Positions 8,188 to 16,775 of a DNA stretch of 64,000 bases are shown in pieces. A model generated the notes under the pieces. That model was not told the DNA's origin, ran no database searches, and saw nothing but the letters and a program-made list of their open reading frames with translations. The stretch spans positions 1 to 64,000 of the forward strand of contig NZ_BOQP01000048.1 of NCBI RefSeq assembly GCF_018332715.1, read 5' to 3'. The translations under genes and the position numbers were made by a program. Source of the stretch: Winogradskya consettensis (lineage in GTDB: Bacteria; Actinomycetota; Actinomycetes; Mycobacteriales; Micromonosporaceae). Every line of letters starts with the position of its first letter. Position 1 is the first letter of the stretch.

Positions 8188-9105
8188 ATGGGAGCCGGGC
8201 ACGACCACGGCGGTCAGGCGATGCGCGCCGGTGAGCGACACCGGTCGCGGCTCTGGTGGGCCGCGGGGCTGCTGGCCGCGTTCATGCTGGTCGAGGCGGT
8301 CGCCGCGATCATGACGGGCTCGCTGGCACTGCTCTCCGACGCCGGGCACATGTTCACCGACGTGCTGGGCATCGCGATGGCGCTCGCCGCGATCCACGCC
8401 GCCGGCCGCGCGGCCACCGACTCACAACGCACGTTCGGGCTCTACCGGCTCGAGGTGCTCGCCGCGCTGGCCAACGCCGTGCTGCTGACCGGCGTCGCGA
8501 TCTACGTGCTGATCGAGGCGGTGCAGCGGTTCACCGATCCGCAGGACGTCCCCGCCGGCTCGATGCTGCTCGTGGCCGCCGGTGGCCTGGTCATCAACCT
8601 GATCGCGTTCGCGCTGCTCCGCTCGGGTGCCCAGGAGAGCCTCAACGTGCGCGGGGCCTACCTCGAGGTGGTCGGTGACCTGCTCGGCTCGGTCGGCGTG
8701 ATCGTCGCGGCCGGGATCATCGCACTCACCGGCTGGTCCTACGCCGACCCGATCGTCGCCGTGGTCGTGGCGCTGATGATCCTGCCCCGCACGTTCGCGC
8801 TCGGCCGCTCGGCGGTGCGCATCCTGGTCCAGGCAGCCCCGGAGCACCTCGACATCACCGTGGTCCGCGACCGGCTGGCCGCCGTCCCGGGCGTCTGCGA
8901 CGTGCACGACCTGCACGTCTGGACGCTGACCTCGGGCATGGACGTGGCCTCCGCGCACCTGAGCCTCGAAACCGACGCCGAGCTCGGCAAGGTCCTTTCC
9001 AGCGCCCGCGAGGCGCTGCACCATGACTTCCACATCGATCACGCCACGCTGCAGGTGGAGCCGGTCGGCGCCGGCGGCCGCGAGTGCACGCCCGTCGGCT
9101 GGTGA
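8188..9105 (+). CDS. Cation diffusion facilitator (CDF) efflux transporter
   Basis: A 305-residue inner-membrane proton/metal antiporter, probably exporting zinc or a similar divalent ion. It has a short His-containing N-terminus (GHDHGGQ), six predicted membrane spans between about residues 15 and 210, and a C-terminal cytoplasmic ferredoxin-like domain (from about 215). The TM2 metal site is visible as DAGHMFTD. In TM5 the usual HxxxD appears as ExxxD in LEVVGDLLGS, which may shift metal preference. The ATG at 8188 has GGAAGG upstream. A strong promoter with an inverted repeat precedes it, consistent with metal-induced expression. Confidence 0.88.
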   Translation: MGAGHDHGGQAMRAGERHRSRLWWAAGLLAAFMLVEAVAAIMTGSLALLSDAGHMFTDVLGIAMALAAIHAAGRAATDSQRTFGLYRLEVLAALANAVLLTGVAIYVLIEAVQRFTDPQDVPAGSMLLVAAGGLVINLIAFALLRSGAQESLNVRGAYLEVVGDLLGSVGVIVAAGIIALTGWSYADPIVAVVVALMILPRTFALGRSAVRILVQAAPEHLDITVVRDRLAAVPGVCDVHDLHVWTLTSGMDVASAHLSLETDAELGKVLSSAREALHHDFHIDHATLQVEPVGAGGRECTPVGW

Positions 9106-9177
9106 GTCTCCGGAAAACCCCGGCCCTGCAACCCGGCGTACCTACCGTGGGTGGTTAGTCAACCGCGGAGGGAAACC

Positions 9178-9483
9178 ATGAGTCAGACCGTCATCCATCA
9201 GCCCCGCGTGGTCTGGGACGGCGCGCGGGCGTTCGTCCGGGCCGCCAACGGATCCGGCTACGACGCCTTCTCCGCCACGGTGCTCAGCCGCCTCGGCAGC
9301 GGGTACTACGGCGAGCTCGCCAACACCCGCCAGCGCCTGCAGCACGCCTCCATCGAGAGCAGCGACAACGACCGCTTCACCGTGGACGTGGAGGCCAGCC
9401 GTTGGCGCGTACGGCTGGATGAGCTGATCCGCAACCGCCCCGACCTGATCCCCGTGATCCAGGAACTGACCACCACTGTCTGA
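9178..9483 (+). CDS. Small conserved hypothetical protein
   Basis: A 101-residue protein of unknown function, starting at an ATG with GGAGGGA six bases upstream. The sequence mixes short helices (YDAFSATVLSRL, YYGELANTRQRL) and a charged C-terminal half (RFTVDVEASRWRVRLDELIRNRPDL). No membrane span, signal peptide or metal motif is visible. It sits 22 bases before the PfkB-family kinase gene in the same direction, so the two may be cotranscribed, but nothing in the sequence ties it to sugar metabolism. Confidence 0.7.
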   Translation: MSQTVIHQPRVVWDGARAFVRAANGSGYDAFSATVLSRLGSGYYGELANTRQRLQHASIESSDNDRFTVDVEASRWRVRLDELIRNRPDLIPVIQELTTTV

Positions 9484-9505
9484 CCCTTTGGTCGATACTG
9501 GGGCC

Positions 9506-10444
9506 ATGGGTAACAAAGGGGTCATGGTGTTCGTGCCTGCGCCCCAGCTCACCGTGACCATCGAGCAGCAGCACGACAAAGCGGAACTGCACGTGCATCC
9601 GGGCGGCCAGGGCGTCTGGCAGGCCCGGATGATCACGTTGCTGGGCGCCCAGGTCACGCTCTGCGCGGCCGCCGGCGGCGAGGTCGGCCGGGTGCTGGAG
9701 CCGCTGCTCAAGTTTCACGGCGTGACCCTCAAGACCATCAAACGCGACCACGGCACCGGCTGGTACGTCCACGACCGGCGCAGCGGCAAACGCGAGGAGC
9801 TGGCCGAGGATCCCGGTCAGCCGCTGTCCCGGCACGAGATGGACGAGCTCTACAGCCTCGCGCTCGCCGAGGGCCTGCGCGCCGGCATCGCCGTCCTGAG
9901 CGGCCCGGCCCACCCGTCCGTCGTCCCCGCCGAGGTCTACCGCCGGCTCGCGACCGACCTGGGCGCCAACGGGTGCAAAGTCATCATCGACCTGTCCGCG
10001 GCACACCTGTCCGCCGCGCTGGAGGCACGCCCCTACGTGGTCAAGGTCAGCCACGAGGAGCTGATCCGCGACGGCATGGTCAAGGACGGCTCCACCGCGG
10101 CCCTGCTCAAGGCGCTGCACAAGCTGCACGCCGACGGTGCCGAGATGGCCCTGGTCTCCCGCGGCGACGAAGGCGCACTCGCCCTGATCGACGACCGGGT
10201 CTACGAGGTCGACATGCCCCGGATGATCGCCGCCGAGTCCCGCGGCGCCGGCGACTCCATGACGGCGGGCGTCGCGGCAGTCCTGGCCCAGGGTGGCACG
10301 CTGTGTGACGCTGTGCGTACGGGTGCCGCCGCGGGGGCCCTCAACGTCACCCGCCACGGCCTGGGCACGGGCCGCGTCGACGCCGTCCAGGTCCTCACCG
10401 AACGGGTCCGGCTCACCCCCGTCGACACCAAAGTCCCGGCGTGA
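9506..10444 (+). CDS. PfkB-family carbohydrate kinase
   Basis: A 312-residue ribokinase-fold kinase related to 1-phosphofructokinase and tagatose-6-phosphate kinase. The N-terminal signature HPGGQGVWQARMITLLGA matches the glycine-rich PfkB signature 1. The C-terminal signature 2 is SRGAGDSMTAGVAA near residues 245-258, with the catalytic Asp in GAGD. The sugar substrate cannot be read from sequence; the absence of a neighbouring PTS gene argues against a dedicated fruK. The ATG at 9506 is used; a second ATG at 9524 is possible. It lies 18 bases before surE and may share its transcript. Confidence 0.82.
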   Translation: MGNKGVMVFVPAPQLTVTIEQQHDKAELHVHPGGQGVWQARMITLLGAQVTLCAAAGGEVGRVLEPLLKFHGVTLKTIKRDHGTGWYVHDRRSGKREELAEDPGQPLSRHEMDELYSLALAEGLRAGIAVLSGPAHPSVVPAEVYRRLATDLGANGCKVIIDLSAAHLSAALEARPYVVKVSHEELIRDGMVKDGSTAALLKALHKLHADGAEMALVSRGDEGALALIDDRVYEVDMPRMIAAESRGAGDSMTAGVAAVLAQGGTLCDAVRTGAAAGALNVTRHGLGTGRVDAVQVLTERVRLTPVDTKVPA

Positions 10445-10462
10445 CCCTAAGGAGATTCAGCG

Positions 10463-11305
10463 GTGACCCCTCGGATCCTGATCACCAACGATGACGGCAT
10501 CGACGCCCCGGGGATCAGATGGCTGGCCCGCGCGGTCGCGCGCCAGGGCTTCGACATCGTGGTGGCGGCCCCGCTGACCGAGGCGAGCGGCACCAGCGCG
10601 GCCATCACCGCGGTGGAGCAGCACGGCAAGATCGTCGTGCAGACCCGCGAACTGCCCGGCGTGAAGAACGTCCCCGCGTACGGCGTGGCCGCGTCCCCGG
10701 CGTTCATCGTCCTGCTCGCCCTGCGGGGAGCCTTCGGCGAACCCCCGGAACTCGTCCTCTCCGGCATCAACCGGGGCGCCAACGCCGGCGCGGCGGTGAT
10801 CCACTCCGGCACGGTCGGCGCCACGATGACCGCCTCGCACGCCGGCCTGCACGGGCTGGCGGTCTCCCTGGACGTGCTGTCACCCGCCAACGGCAGCGTG
10901 AGCAGCGGCGGCCAGGCCATCGCCGACCTGGAAAAAGCCGACGACGAGAAACGCCACTGGACCAGCGCCGCGGAGCTGGCAGTGAAGCTCCTGCCCACCC
11001 TGACCCACACCCCGCCCGGCACGATCCTCAACCTGAACGTGCCCGACCTGCACGTCGACGGGATCCGCGGCCTGCGCCGGGCCCGGCTGGCGCGCTTCGG
11101 CCAGGTGCAGATGAGCATCGCCGAGGCCGGCGAGGGCTATGTCCGCACAGCGGTCCAGGCCGCCGACGAGCCCCTGGAGGACGGCACGGACCTCGCCGCC
11201 CTGGCCGAAGGGTTCGCGGTGGTCACGCCGATCCGCGCGCCGGGCGAGGCCACGGACGTGAAGATCAACCTCGAGAACATCGTCTTCCAGACCCCGGCCA
11301 TCTGA
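10463..11305 (+). CDS. surE: 5'/3'-nucleotidase SurE
   Basis: A 280-residue cytoplasmic nucleoside-monophosphate phosphatase of the SurE family. The metal-binding start ILITNDDGIDAPG (Asp10, Asp11), the SGTSAAIT segment and the SGINRGANAG motif with its Asn are all present, and TVGATMTASHAGLHGLAVSLD completes the active-site region. The GTG start is supported by AAGGAG at 10449-10454. Compared with ordinary SurE (about 250 residues) it has a modest insertion around residues 145-165. It is downstream of the PfkB kinase and convergent with the protein kinase gene. Confidence 0.92.
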   Translation: MTPRILITNDDGIDAPGIRWLARAVARQGFDIVVAAPLTEASGTSAAITAVEQHGKIVVQTRELPGVKNVPAYGVAASPAFIVLLALRGAFGEPPELVLSGINRGANAGAAVIHSGTVGATMTASHAGLHGLAVSLDVLSPANGSVSSGGQAIADLEKADDEKRHWTSAAELAVKLLPTLTHTPPGTILNLNVPDLHVDGIRGLRRARLARFGQVQMSIAEAGEGYVRTAVQAADEPLEDGTDLAALAEGFAVVTPIRAPGEATDVKINLENIVFQTPAI

Positions 11306-11311
11306 GCCCCG

Positions 11312-12184
11312 TCAGTTGATGCTCGGTGCCGGTGGGCGCACCTGGATCTGACGGAGCCGGAGCGCGACCTCCGCGCTCGGCGGGCGATCCTCCGGCCTCT
11401 TCGCCATGCAGGCCCGGACCAGGTCCCGCAACTCCGGCGGCAGCCCGACCACGGCCAGCACCGGCGTCGGCGCGAGCTGCCCGGCCCGCCCAGCCGCCAT
11501 GATCATCGCGGCGACATGCGGAGGGTACGGCGAGCGGCCCGTCAGCATCTCGTACAGCACCACACCGAGCGAGTAGACATCCTCCGCGGGGTCTGCCGAC
11601 CGCGTCCGTGGATGAGCCAGCACCCTCGCCCCGGCCCCACCGTCCGGCCTGGCTCCAGCTCCCGCGAAGTCCGTCCGCACCGGGCCCTCGGGGGGTGTGG
11701 CCAGGCCGAAGTCGATGATTTTCGGGCCGGTTGGGGTGAGCATGACATTGCGGGTGGTCAGGTCGCGGTGGACGATGCCGGCTTCGTGGGCGACGGCGAG
11801 GACGTCGGCGATCAGGGCGGCGGCGTGGGCTGCTTCGGGCCAGTCGAGGCGGCTGTGGGTGAGCCGGTCGGCCAGGGGGATGCCGTTGAGGAGCTCGAGC
11901 GCCAGGTATGGGGCCGTGCTGCCGTCCGGGAGGGGCGCGTCGCCGTATTCGTAGACGCGGGGGACGCCCGGGTGGCGGAGCCGGTCGGTGATCAGCGCTT
12001 CGCGGCGGGCGGTTTCGCGGGGGCGGGGGTCGTCACCGTGCGCGGCGGCCAGGAGCTTGACCGCGAGGAGGCGGCCGAAGCGGACGTCGACGGCTCGGTA
12101 GACCGTGGAGACGCCGCCCTGGCCGGCCACGCCGAGCAGCACGTAGCGCTCCAGGAGAGTGGTGCCCATCGCGAGTCTCGCCAC
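11312..12184 (-). CDS. Ser/Thr protein kinase with degenerate activation segment
   Basis: A 290-residue soluble Hanks-type kinase with no membrane segment. The glycine loop GQGGVSTVY (21-29), Lys43 in AVKLL, the catalytic HRDLTTRNVML (139-149) and DFG (158-160) are intact. The P+1 loop and APE motif are not: where GT..Y.APE is expected, residues 186-193 read ARVLAHPR, followed by the normal EDVYSLGVVLYEML. It may therefore be poorly active, differently regulated or substrate-restricted. Start: GTG at 12184, or ATG at 12169 five codons later. It is downstream of a STAS gene on the same strand but a terminator-like hairpin separates them. Confidence 0.85.
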   Translation of the reverse strand: MARLAMGTTLLERYVLLGVAGQGGVSTVYRAVDVRFGRLLAVKLLAAAHGDDPRPRETARREALITDRLRHPGVPRVYEYGDAPLPDGSTAPYLALELLNGIPLADRLTHSRLDWPEAAHAAALIADVLAVAHEAGIVHRDLTTRNVMLTPTGPKIIDFGLATPPEGPVRTDFAGAGARPDGGAGARVLAHPRTRSADPAEDVYSLGVVLYEMLTGRSPYPPHVAAMIMAAGRAGQLAPTPVLAVVGLPPELRDLVRACMAKRPEDRPPSAEVALRLRQIQVRPPAPSIN

Positions 12185-12496
12185 GCACCGGAGTGTTCCT
12201 CAGCGGGCCGGAAAGCGACAAGCAGCTCTTTCGGACGACTCAACCCCGCATCACGCGCGGTCAGGTGAACATGACCACAGGTCCGCCCGGGCGGTGCGGA
12301 ACGCGGTTTTGGTCCGGTTTGAGCCGGTGAGCCGATTCGCCGGCGGCGGGTCGGGGTGAGACCCGCCACGATGATCCTGGTTTGCGCCGACGGCGGGGCT
12401 GATTGTGCACGGCGGGCGCGCGGCCGGGCGTACCTGAAGAGTGAAAGGCCGCGACCCACCTGGGCCGCGGCCGGATCGATCAGAGTGAGAGATCGA
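12185..12496. other. 312-bp gap between STAS gene and kinase gene
   Basis: No gene is supported here. It holds a hairpin (12447-12472), a direct repeat GATCGATCAG (12474-12483 and 12491-12500, the second copy including the STAS stop codon), and GC-rich sequence upstream of the kinase. The kinase promoter should lie in 12200-12350 but no clear -35/-10 pair was found. Confidence 0.5.
12447..12472 (-). terminator. Hairpin after the STAS gene
   Basis: GGCCGCG (12447-12453) pairs with CGCGGCC (12466-12472). Read on the minus strand it is followed by TTTCAC. It lies 25 bases past the STAS stop and probably ends that transcript. Confidence 0.55.
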
Positions 12497-12859
12497 TCAG
12501 GGTACGAGGGTGCGATGCGCAGGATCGCCGCAGTCGGTGCACGGCTCCGGCGCACCGAACAGGCCCAGCAGGCCCGTCACCCACAGCTGGCGGTGCGCGA
12601 ACCGGCTCGGCCGCGTGACCACCAGCTTGACCCCGCTCACGCTGGCCATCTGAAATGCCGCCACCAGGGCGGAGATTCCCACGGAGTCGATGAACGAGAC
12701 GCCGTGCATGTCGAGTTCGATGCGGTCCGGGGTTGCCGCGGCCAGGTGCTCCGCGACGGCTTCCTTGATCTCGTACGCGTTCTCGACGTCGATCTCACCC
12801 ACGGGTGAGATCTCCACCACGCCGGTGGTCCTCGTCGACGTCGTTATCGACAGCGTCAC
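12497..12859 (-). CDS. STAS-domain anti-sigma factor antagonist
   Basis: A 120-residue cytoplasmic protein of the SpoIIAA/RsbV type. The fold elements are clear: GEIDVENAYEIKEAV, then FIDSVGISALVAAF, where the Ser after Asp is the residue normally phosphorylated by a partner anti-sigma kinase. The C-terminal ~20 residues contain CTDCGDPAH, an unusual Cys-rich tail not needed for the STAS fold. A GTG start is supported by GGAGG just upstream. No anti-sigma kinase or sigma factor gene is adjacent, so its partner is elsewhere. A role in the general stress or developmental sigma network is inferred from the family. Confidence 0.85.
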   Translation of the reverse strand: MTLSITTSTRTTGVVEISPVGEIDVENAYEIKEAVAEHLAAATPDRIELDMHGVSFIDSVGISALVAAFQMASVSGVKLVVTRPSRFAHRQLWVTGLLGLFGAPEPCTDCGDPAHRTLVP

Positions 12860-13196
12860 GCCCTACCTCCACCCGCTCGGGTCACCCCCGAGCGTCTTCT
12901 CCTGGGTTCGAAAGGGCCCCGACCTGCGGAAACCTTTCGCCGGGGGCGGCGTTGACTACCCCCGTCGGGTCCGGTGAAACTGCCCCGGACACTAATGCTC
13001 GAACCTGGCAGGTGGCTGTGTGCCACCCGTGAACCGGAGCAAGCGTACCCAGTGACGTCCACCGGTTTCCGGCCTGAGGCACGTCCACATCTGACGGGTG
13101 CCCGACGTAACGTCACGTTTGCGATTCGGCCGCGATGGGCAGGAGACCTGTGGATGACCTAGCGCCGGCACCGGCGAACGCAGGAGGTACAAGACG
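12860..13196. other. 337-bp divergent intergenic region
   Basis: This separates the STAS gene (minus) from the amphipathic-repeat gene (plus) and must hold both promoters. On the plus strand GTTTGC and GGGCAG are 14 bases apart near 13116-13141, a loose match to a stress-sigma (SigB/SigF-like) pattern. A strong GCAGGAGGT ribosome site precedes 13197. No open frame with convincing codon use is present. Confidence 0.4.
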
Positions 13197-13814
13197 ATGT
13201 TCTCTCGCAAGAGCACTGCCGAGCGCACCACCGCCCAGGCATGGGACTACCTGTCGACCGCGATGACCGCGGCCGGCGAGAGCGTCAAGGGCGCTGGACT
13301 GCACTCCGTCGACGTGGCGGGGACGAAGACGTCCGAGCTGGCCGACGCGGCGTCCAAGCACTCGCACAAGCTGGCCGGCAAGGCCGCCAAGCACTCCGAC
13401 CGGCTGGCGGCGAAGGCCTCCAAGCAGTCCCAGCGCCTCGCCGACAAGGGTTACAAACTTGCCGACAGGGCGAGCACCAAGGGCTCCAAGCTCGCCGACA
13501 AGGCGAGCTCCAAGGGCTCGGAGCTCGCCGACAGGGCGACGACCCAGGGCTACAAGCTCTCCGGCAAGGCCGGCGCCAAGGTCAACGCGGCGACCGACGA
13601 GGCCTGGTCGCGGGCCAACCTCGCCGCGAACGCCCTCGCGGGCCGCAAGCCGGGCCTGCCCTGGGGCCTGATCATCGGCGCCAGCCTGATCGGTGTGGCC
13701 GCGGGCTGGCTGGCCGCCGCGACGGTGCGCGCCGCCGCCGAACGTCAGGCCGAGAACGAGGAGCTGGAGCTGGCGGAGACGGCGATCGTCGTCACGCCGA
13801 CCTACGACAACTGA
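13197..13814 (+). CDS. Membrane protein with 11-residue amphipathic repeats
   Basis: A 205-residue protein of unknown function built around a repeat. Residues 48-128 are near-perfect 11-residue units beginning LAD/LAG/LAA (for example LADAASKHSHK, LAGKAAKHSDR, LADKASSKGSE), six full units with one 7-residue unit in the middle and a partial one at the end. Such 11-mers form long amphipathic helices, as in apolipoproteins, synuclein-like and LEA proteins. A membrane helix follows at about 156-177 and a short acidic tail ends the protein. So a tail-anchored protein whose repeat lies along the membrane surface is plausible. The ATG has a near-ideal AGGAGGT site. It is followed by a terminator, so it is probably monocistronic. 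Confidence 0.8.
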   Translation: MFSRKSTAERTTAQAWDYLSTAMTAAGESVKGAGLHSVDVAGTKTSELADAASKHSHKLAGKAAKHSDRLAAKASKQSQRLADKGYKLADRASTKGSKLADKASSKGSELADRATTQGYKLSGKAGAKVNAATDEAWSRANLAANALAGRKPGLPWGLIIGASLIGVAAGWLAAATVRAAAERQAENEELELAETAIVVTPTYDN

Positions 13815-13827
13815 CCTTCCGCTTCCG

Positions 13828-13860
13828 AGCGGGTGCCGGGTTTCCGGTGCCCGCTTTTGT
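13828..13860 (+). terminator. Hairpin terminator after the repeat protein
   Basis: Arms 13828-13839 and 13844-13855 pair over 12 bases with two G-U pairs, loop GTTT, followed by TTTTGT-like sequence inside 13855-13860. It lies 14 bases past the stop codon. Confidence 0.8.
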
Positions 13861-14282
13861 CGTACCCCAGGCCTAGCGTGAGTGGCCTGGAAGCTGTCTT
13901 CTTCGCCAAGCCGGCCTCGTACCGCCGCGCTCCCGTGCATCGGGTGACGAGCGCCAAACGCTCCGAAACCCGGGACCGGCGGCTGACTCAATTGATCACC
14001 GACTCGGCGGCGTCGCGTACGGTGCCACCGTTGACCCGCCGATAGTGCGCTGGCTCACTCTTTCGGGGTGGCGGGCTGAGGTGGGAGCGGTGGGGATGGC
14101 GGTTCACCAGGGGATGATTGGACGTCACCCGGGAGGGGTACGGATTGTTCTTCGGTGTGCCCGATCCGCAACGCACCGACCTCGCCGTGGAGGGCAGGGA
14201 ATCTGTATCGTGGTGCGCGGTTCGGAGGTAGGCAGGTTCATGGTCCGGTCGTGGCGACACCCGAGTAGATAAGGTCCTGCTG
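13861..14282. other. 422-bp gene-free stretch before the second kinase
   Basis: No gene is supported. The sequence has somewhat lower GC than the neighbouring genes and must contain the promoter of the kinase at 14283. No clear promoter hexamers, repeats or RNA structure were recognised. Confidence 0.4.
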
Positions 14283-15860
14283 GTGCTCAGTTCGGGAAGT
14301 CTCCTGGACAACCGCTACCGGTTGGACGATCGCATCGCCACCGGTGGCATGGGTGACGTGTGGCGTGGCACCGATGTGGTGCTGGGCCGGACGATCGCCG
14401 TCAAGGTGCTGCGCACCGCGATGCTCACCGACCCCGAGTTCGCCGCCCGGTTCTACGGCGAGGCCCGGATGATGGCAGCGTTCCGGCACCCGGGCGTTGT
14501 CGAGGTCTACGACTACAGCGCCGGCAACGAGGGCGACGAGGAGCAGTGCGCCTACCTCGTCATGGCATTCGTGGACGGCGATCCACTGTCGGCCCGGCTG
14601 AAGGACCAGGGACGGATCGGGGTCGCCGAGACGATGTCGGTCGTCGCCCAGGCCGCCGAGGCCCTGCACGCCGCGCATGAGAACGGCACCGTGCACCGCG
14701 ACGTCAAGCCCGGCAACCTCATCGTCAAGCCGAACGGCACGGTGATCCTGGTCGACTTCGGCGTGGCGCGTTCCGCCGCCGTGACCAGCGTGACCGGCCT
14801 GAACGCCATCGTCGGCACCGCCCTCTACATGGCCCCCGAGCAGGTCGCCAAGGGCAACGTCTCCCCCGCCACCGACATCTACGCGCTCGGCGCGGTCGCC
14901 TACCACTGCATCTCGGGTGTCCCGCCCTTCGACGGCGACAACGCGCTCCAGGTCGCACTGCGTCACCTCGAGGACGACCCGGAGCCGCTGCCCGACAGCC
15001 TGGCCCCGCAGGCCGTCCGCGAGCTGATCAGCCGCGCGATGGCCAAGAACCCCGCCGACCGCTTCCAGAGCGCCGCCGAGTTCGCCGAGGCCGCCCTGGC
15101 CGCTTCCGGTGCCCTCGACTGGCGCGCACAGACCGGCACCCGGACCGCCCTGGTCCGCCCCTCGGCCGCTCACACGGCCCTCGGCGGCGCACCCTCAACC
15201 GGCGCCTACGCCAACGTGCCCTACTCGACCGGCGCCCGGCTCGACCCGCGCTCGTCCCTGCACGGCCAGCCGCTCCCCAGCCAGTCGATGCACGGCCAGT
15301 CGATGTCCGGCACCTCCCTCACCAGGCCCATGAGCCCGGCCGGCCCCCGCGGCCCACTGCCCTCCCAGCGCAACCTCTTGGAAGCCGCCCCGCCGCAGCT
15401 CGCCCCGTCCCGGCCGCAGCAGACGAAAAGCCAGGTCGCCGTCCTCATCACGGTGATCGTCCTCTTCCTCGTCGCGATCGGCCTCGGCGTCGCCATCTGG
15501 AAATCCACGGGCAGCGACGCCGGCGAGCGCAAGACCCCCGGAATCGGCACCGTCCCGTCCCAGACGGACGCCACCGAGGAAACCGAGGACGACCCCACCG
15601 AGCCGACCGAAACCGAACAGACCGAGGCCCCCGCCAAGCCCAACAACCCGGCCCCGCTCCCCAGCCTCACCAGCAAGGCACCCCCGTCGTCCTCCCCCAC
15701 CCCCACGGAACCCACCTCCGCCACCCCGACGACAACAAAAACCACCCCGCCGACGAGCAAGCCCACCAGCAAGCCGCCGACGGACCCCACCACCACTCCC
15801 CCGGACGAGGGCACCCCACCCCCGGAAGACCCCACCGACCCCGCCGCCGCCGGAGCCTGA
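14283..15860 (+). CDS. Transmembrane Ser/Thr protein kinase
   Basis: A 525-residue receptor-like Hanks kinase. The catalytic domain fills residues 13-270: GGMGDVW glycine loop, Lys41, HRDVKPGNLIV (138-148), DFG (158-160) and a complete GTALYMAPEQ (178-187). A Ser/Pro/Gly-rich juxtamembrane region follows, then one membrane helix at about 384-405. The outer tail (410-525) is extremely rich in Thr, Pro, Glu and Ser, with no PASTA or other sensor domain visible; it probably spans the cell wall. It resembles PknA/PknB-like kinases in layout but lacks their usual division-gene neighbourhood. Start is GTG with an AAGG-type site upstream. Confidence 0.9.
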   Translation: MLSSGSLLDNRYRLDDRIATGGMGDVWRGTDVVLGRTIAVKVLRTAMLTDPEFAARFYGEARMMAAFRHPGVVEVYDYSAGNEGDEEQCAYLVMAFVDGDPLSARLKDQGRIGVAETMSVVAQAAEALHAAHENGTVHRDVKPGNLIVKPNGTVILVDFGVARSAAVTSVTGLNAIVGTALYMAPEQVAKGNVSPATDIYALGAVAYHCISGVPPFDGDNALQVALRHLEDDPEPLPDSLAPQAVRELISRAMAKNPADRFQSAAEFAEAALAASGALDWRAQTGTRTALVRPSAAHTALGGAPSTGAYANVPYSTGARLDPRSSLHGQPLPSQSMHGQSMSGTSLTRPMSPAGPRGPLPSQRNLLEAAPPQLAPSRPQQTKSQVAVLITVIVLFLVAIGLGVAIWKSTGSDAGERKTPGIGTVPSQTDATEETEDDPTEPTETEQTEAPAKPNNPAPLPSLTSKAPPSSSPTPTEPTSATPTTTKTTPPTSKPTSKPPTDPTTTPPDEGTPPPEDPTDPAAAGA

Positions 15861-15968
15861 CCCCGCTGGCCGGTTCGCTGACCCCGGTGGTTGGCAGGCC
15901 GACCCCCATGGTCGTCTCGCCTGGCAGAGTTTGCTGACCTCGGTAGTTCGCTGACCTGGGCTTGACCG

Positions 15969-16054
15969 GCCCGAGCGGTCGGCAAAGCCCGAGCAATCCG
16001 CTGGCCCGAGCAATCCGCTGGCCCGAGCAGTCAGCAAGCCCAAGCGGTCGGCAG
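15969..16054. repeat. Five 17-bp tandem units
   Basis: Consecutive units at 15969-15986 (18 bp), 15987-16003, 16004-16020, 16021-16037 and 16038-16054. The second and third are identical (GCCCGAGCAATCCGCTG); the others differ at a few positions. They do not preserve a reading frame. Confidence 0.85.
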
Positions 16055-16110
16055 GCCTGGGCCACGGCTGGGGCCCGGGCGACTGTCGACCATCGCGCAT
16101 CGCGCATCGC

Positions 16111-16200
16111 GAGCAGCACACCGGCGGCCAGCCTGAGCAACGGGCGGCCTCGCGCAGCGCGAGCAGCACTCCGGCGGCCGGCCTGAGCGACGGCCGGGTG
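16111..16200. repeat. 50-bp-spaced direct repeat
   Basis: The segment starting GAGCAGCACACCGGCGGCC at 16111 recurs at 16161 with a few mismatches over about 36 bases. A short GCGCATC duplication lies just before it. Confidence 0.75.
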
Positions 16201-16369
16201 CGTTCGCCGGCTACCGCCGAACGCACGCCGGGCAAGGGACAGGTCGGCGAACTCTCGGCTGGGCAGCAACCAGAGACCCTCCACCCGCAACCACCGGGCG
16301 GGTGACCAGAAACGGGCGAAGAGCGAGCAGCGGTTCAGTTTGCCGCCTCAGCGGCTGAAGACGAAGCCG

Positions 16370-16473
16370 TACTTCGCTCGGGTGATGTCAGGGTGAGGCG
16401 GCACTTCGCTTGGGTGGCGTCAGGTGAAGCTACCGACGCCGCACTTCGCCCGGGTGGCATGAGGGTGAAGCGG
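16370..16473. repeat. Three degenerate ~32-40-bp repeats
   Basis: Three copies sharing ACTTCGC, GGGTG and AGGGTGA/AGGTGAAG blocks start near 16371, 16402 and 16442. Spacing is uneven (31 and 40 bases). Confidence 0.65.
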
Positions 16474-16775
16474 CCGATTTCCCCACCGGCCATGACCAGC
16501 GCCGGGACCCTGTTCTGCGTACTTCGATTACCGCGACCGGCGGCAGAACCGTTTCGGGCGGAACGGGTTGTCAGACGTTTATGGCGGCGGCAGGAATGTC
16601 AGACGTTATCGGGCGGGCAGCCCCGCGTGCCGATCTGCCTGCCCGATGCCCGCAGCTCAATGCCGGCTCAAGCCTGCCCCAAGCTTGGGTGTGACGCGGT
16701 TGCGACGCCTCAGGATCGGATTTCCGCTACCGATACGGGTCGGGCGAGAAAGCAAAGGACCAGGCGGGAGAAAGT

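Larger units (their letters stand above)
15861..16775. other. 915-bp gene-free, repeat-rich region
   Basis: No gene is convincing here on either strand. It contains three separate degenerate repeat families (entries below) and GC-rich filler. The last ~100 bases should carry the promoter of the SipW-type pair; a GGGAGA ribosome site precedes 16776. The stretch is unusual for such a gene-dense window and may be decayed coding sequence or a scar of lost genes. Confidence 0.6.

Noticed and set aside
15195..16235. 346-residue minus-strand frame
   Set aside because: Largely antisense to the kinase tail and to repeats; no motif.
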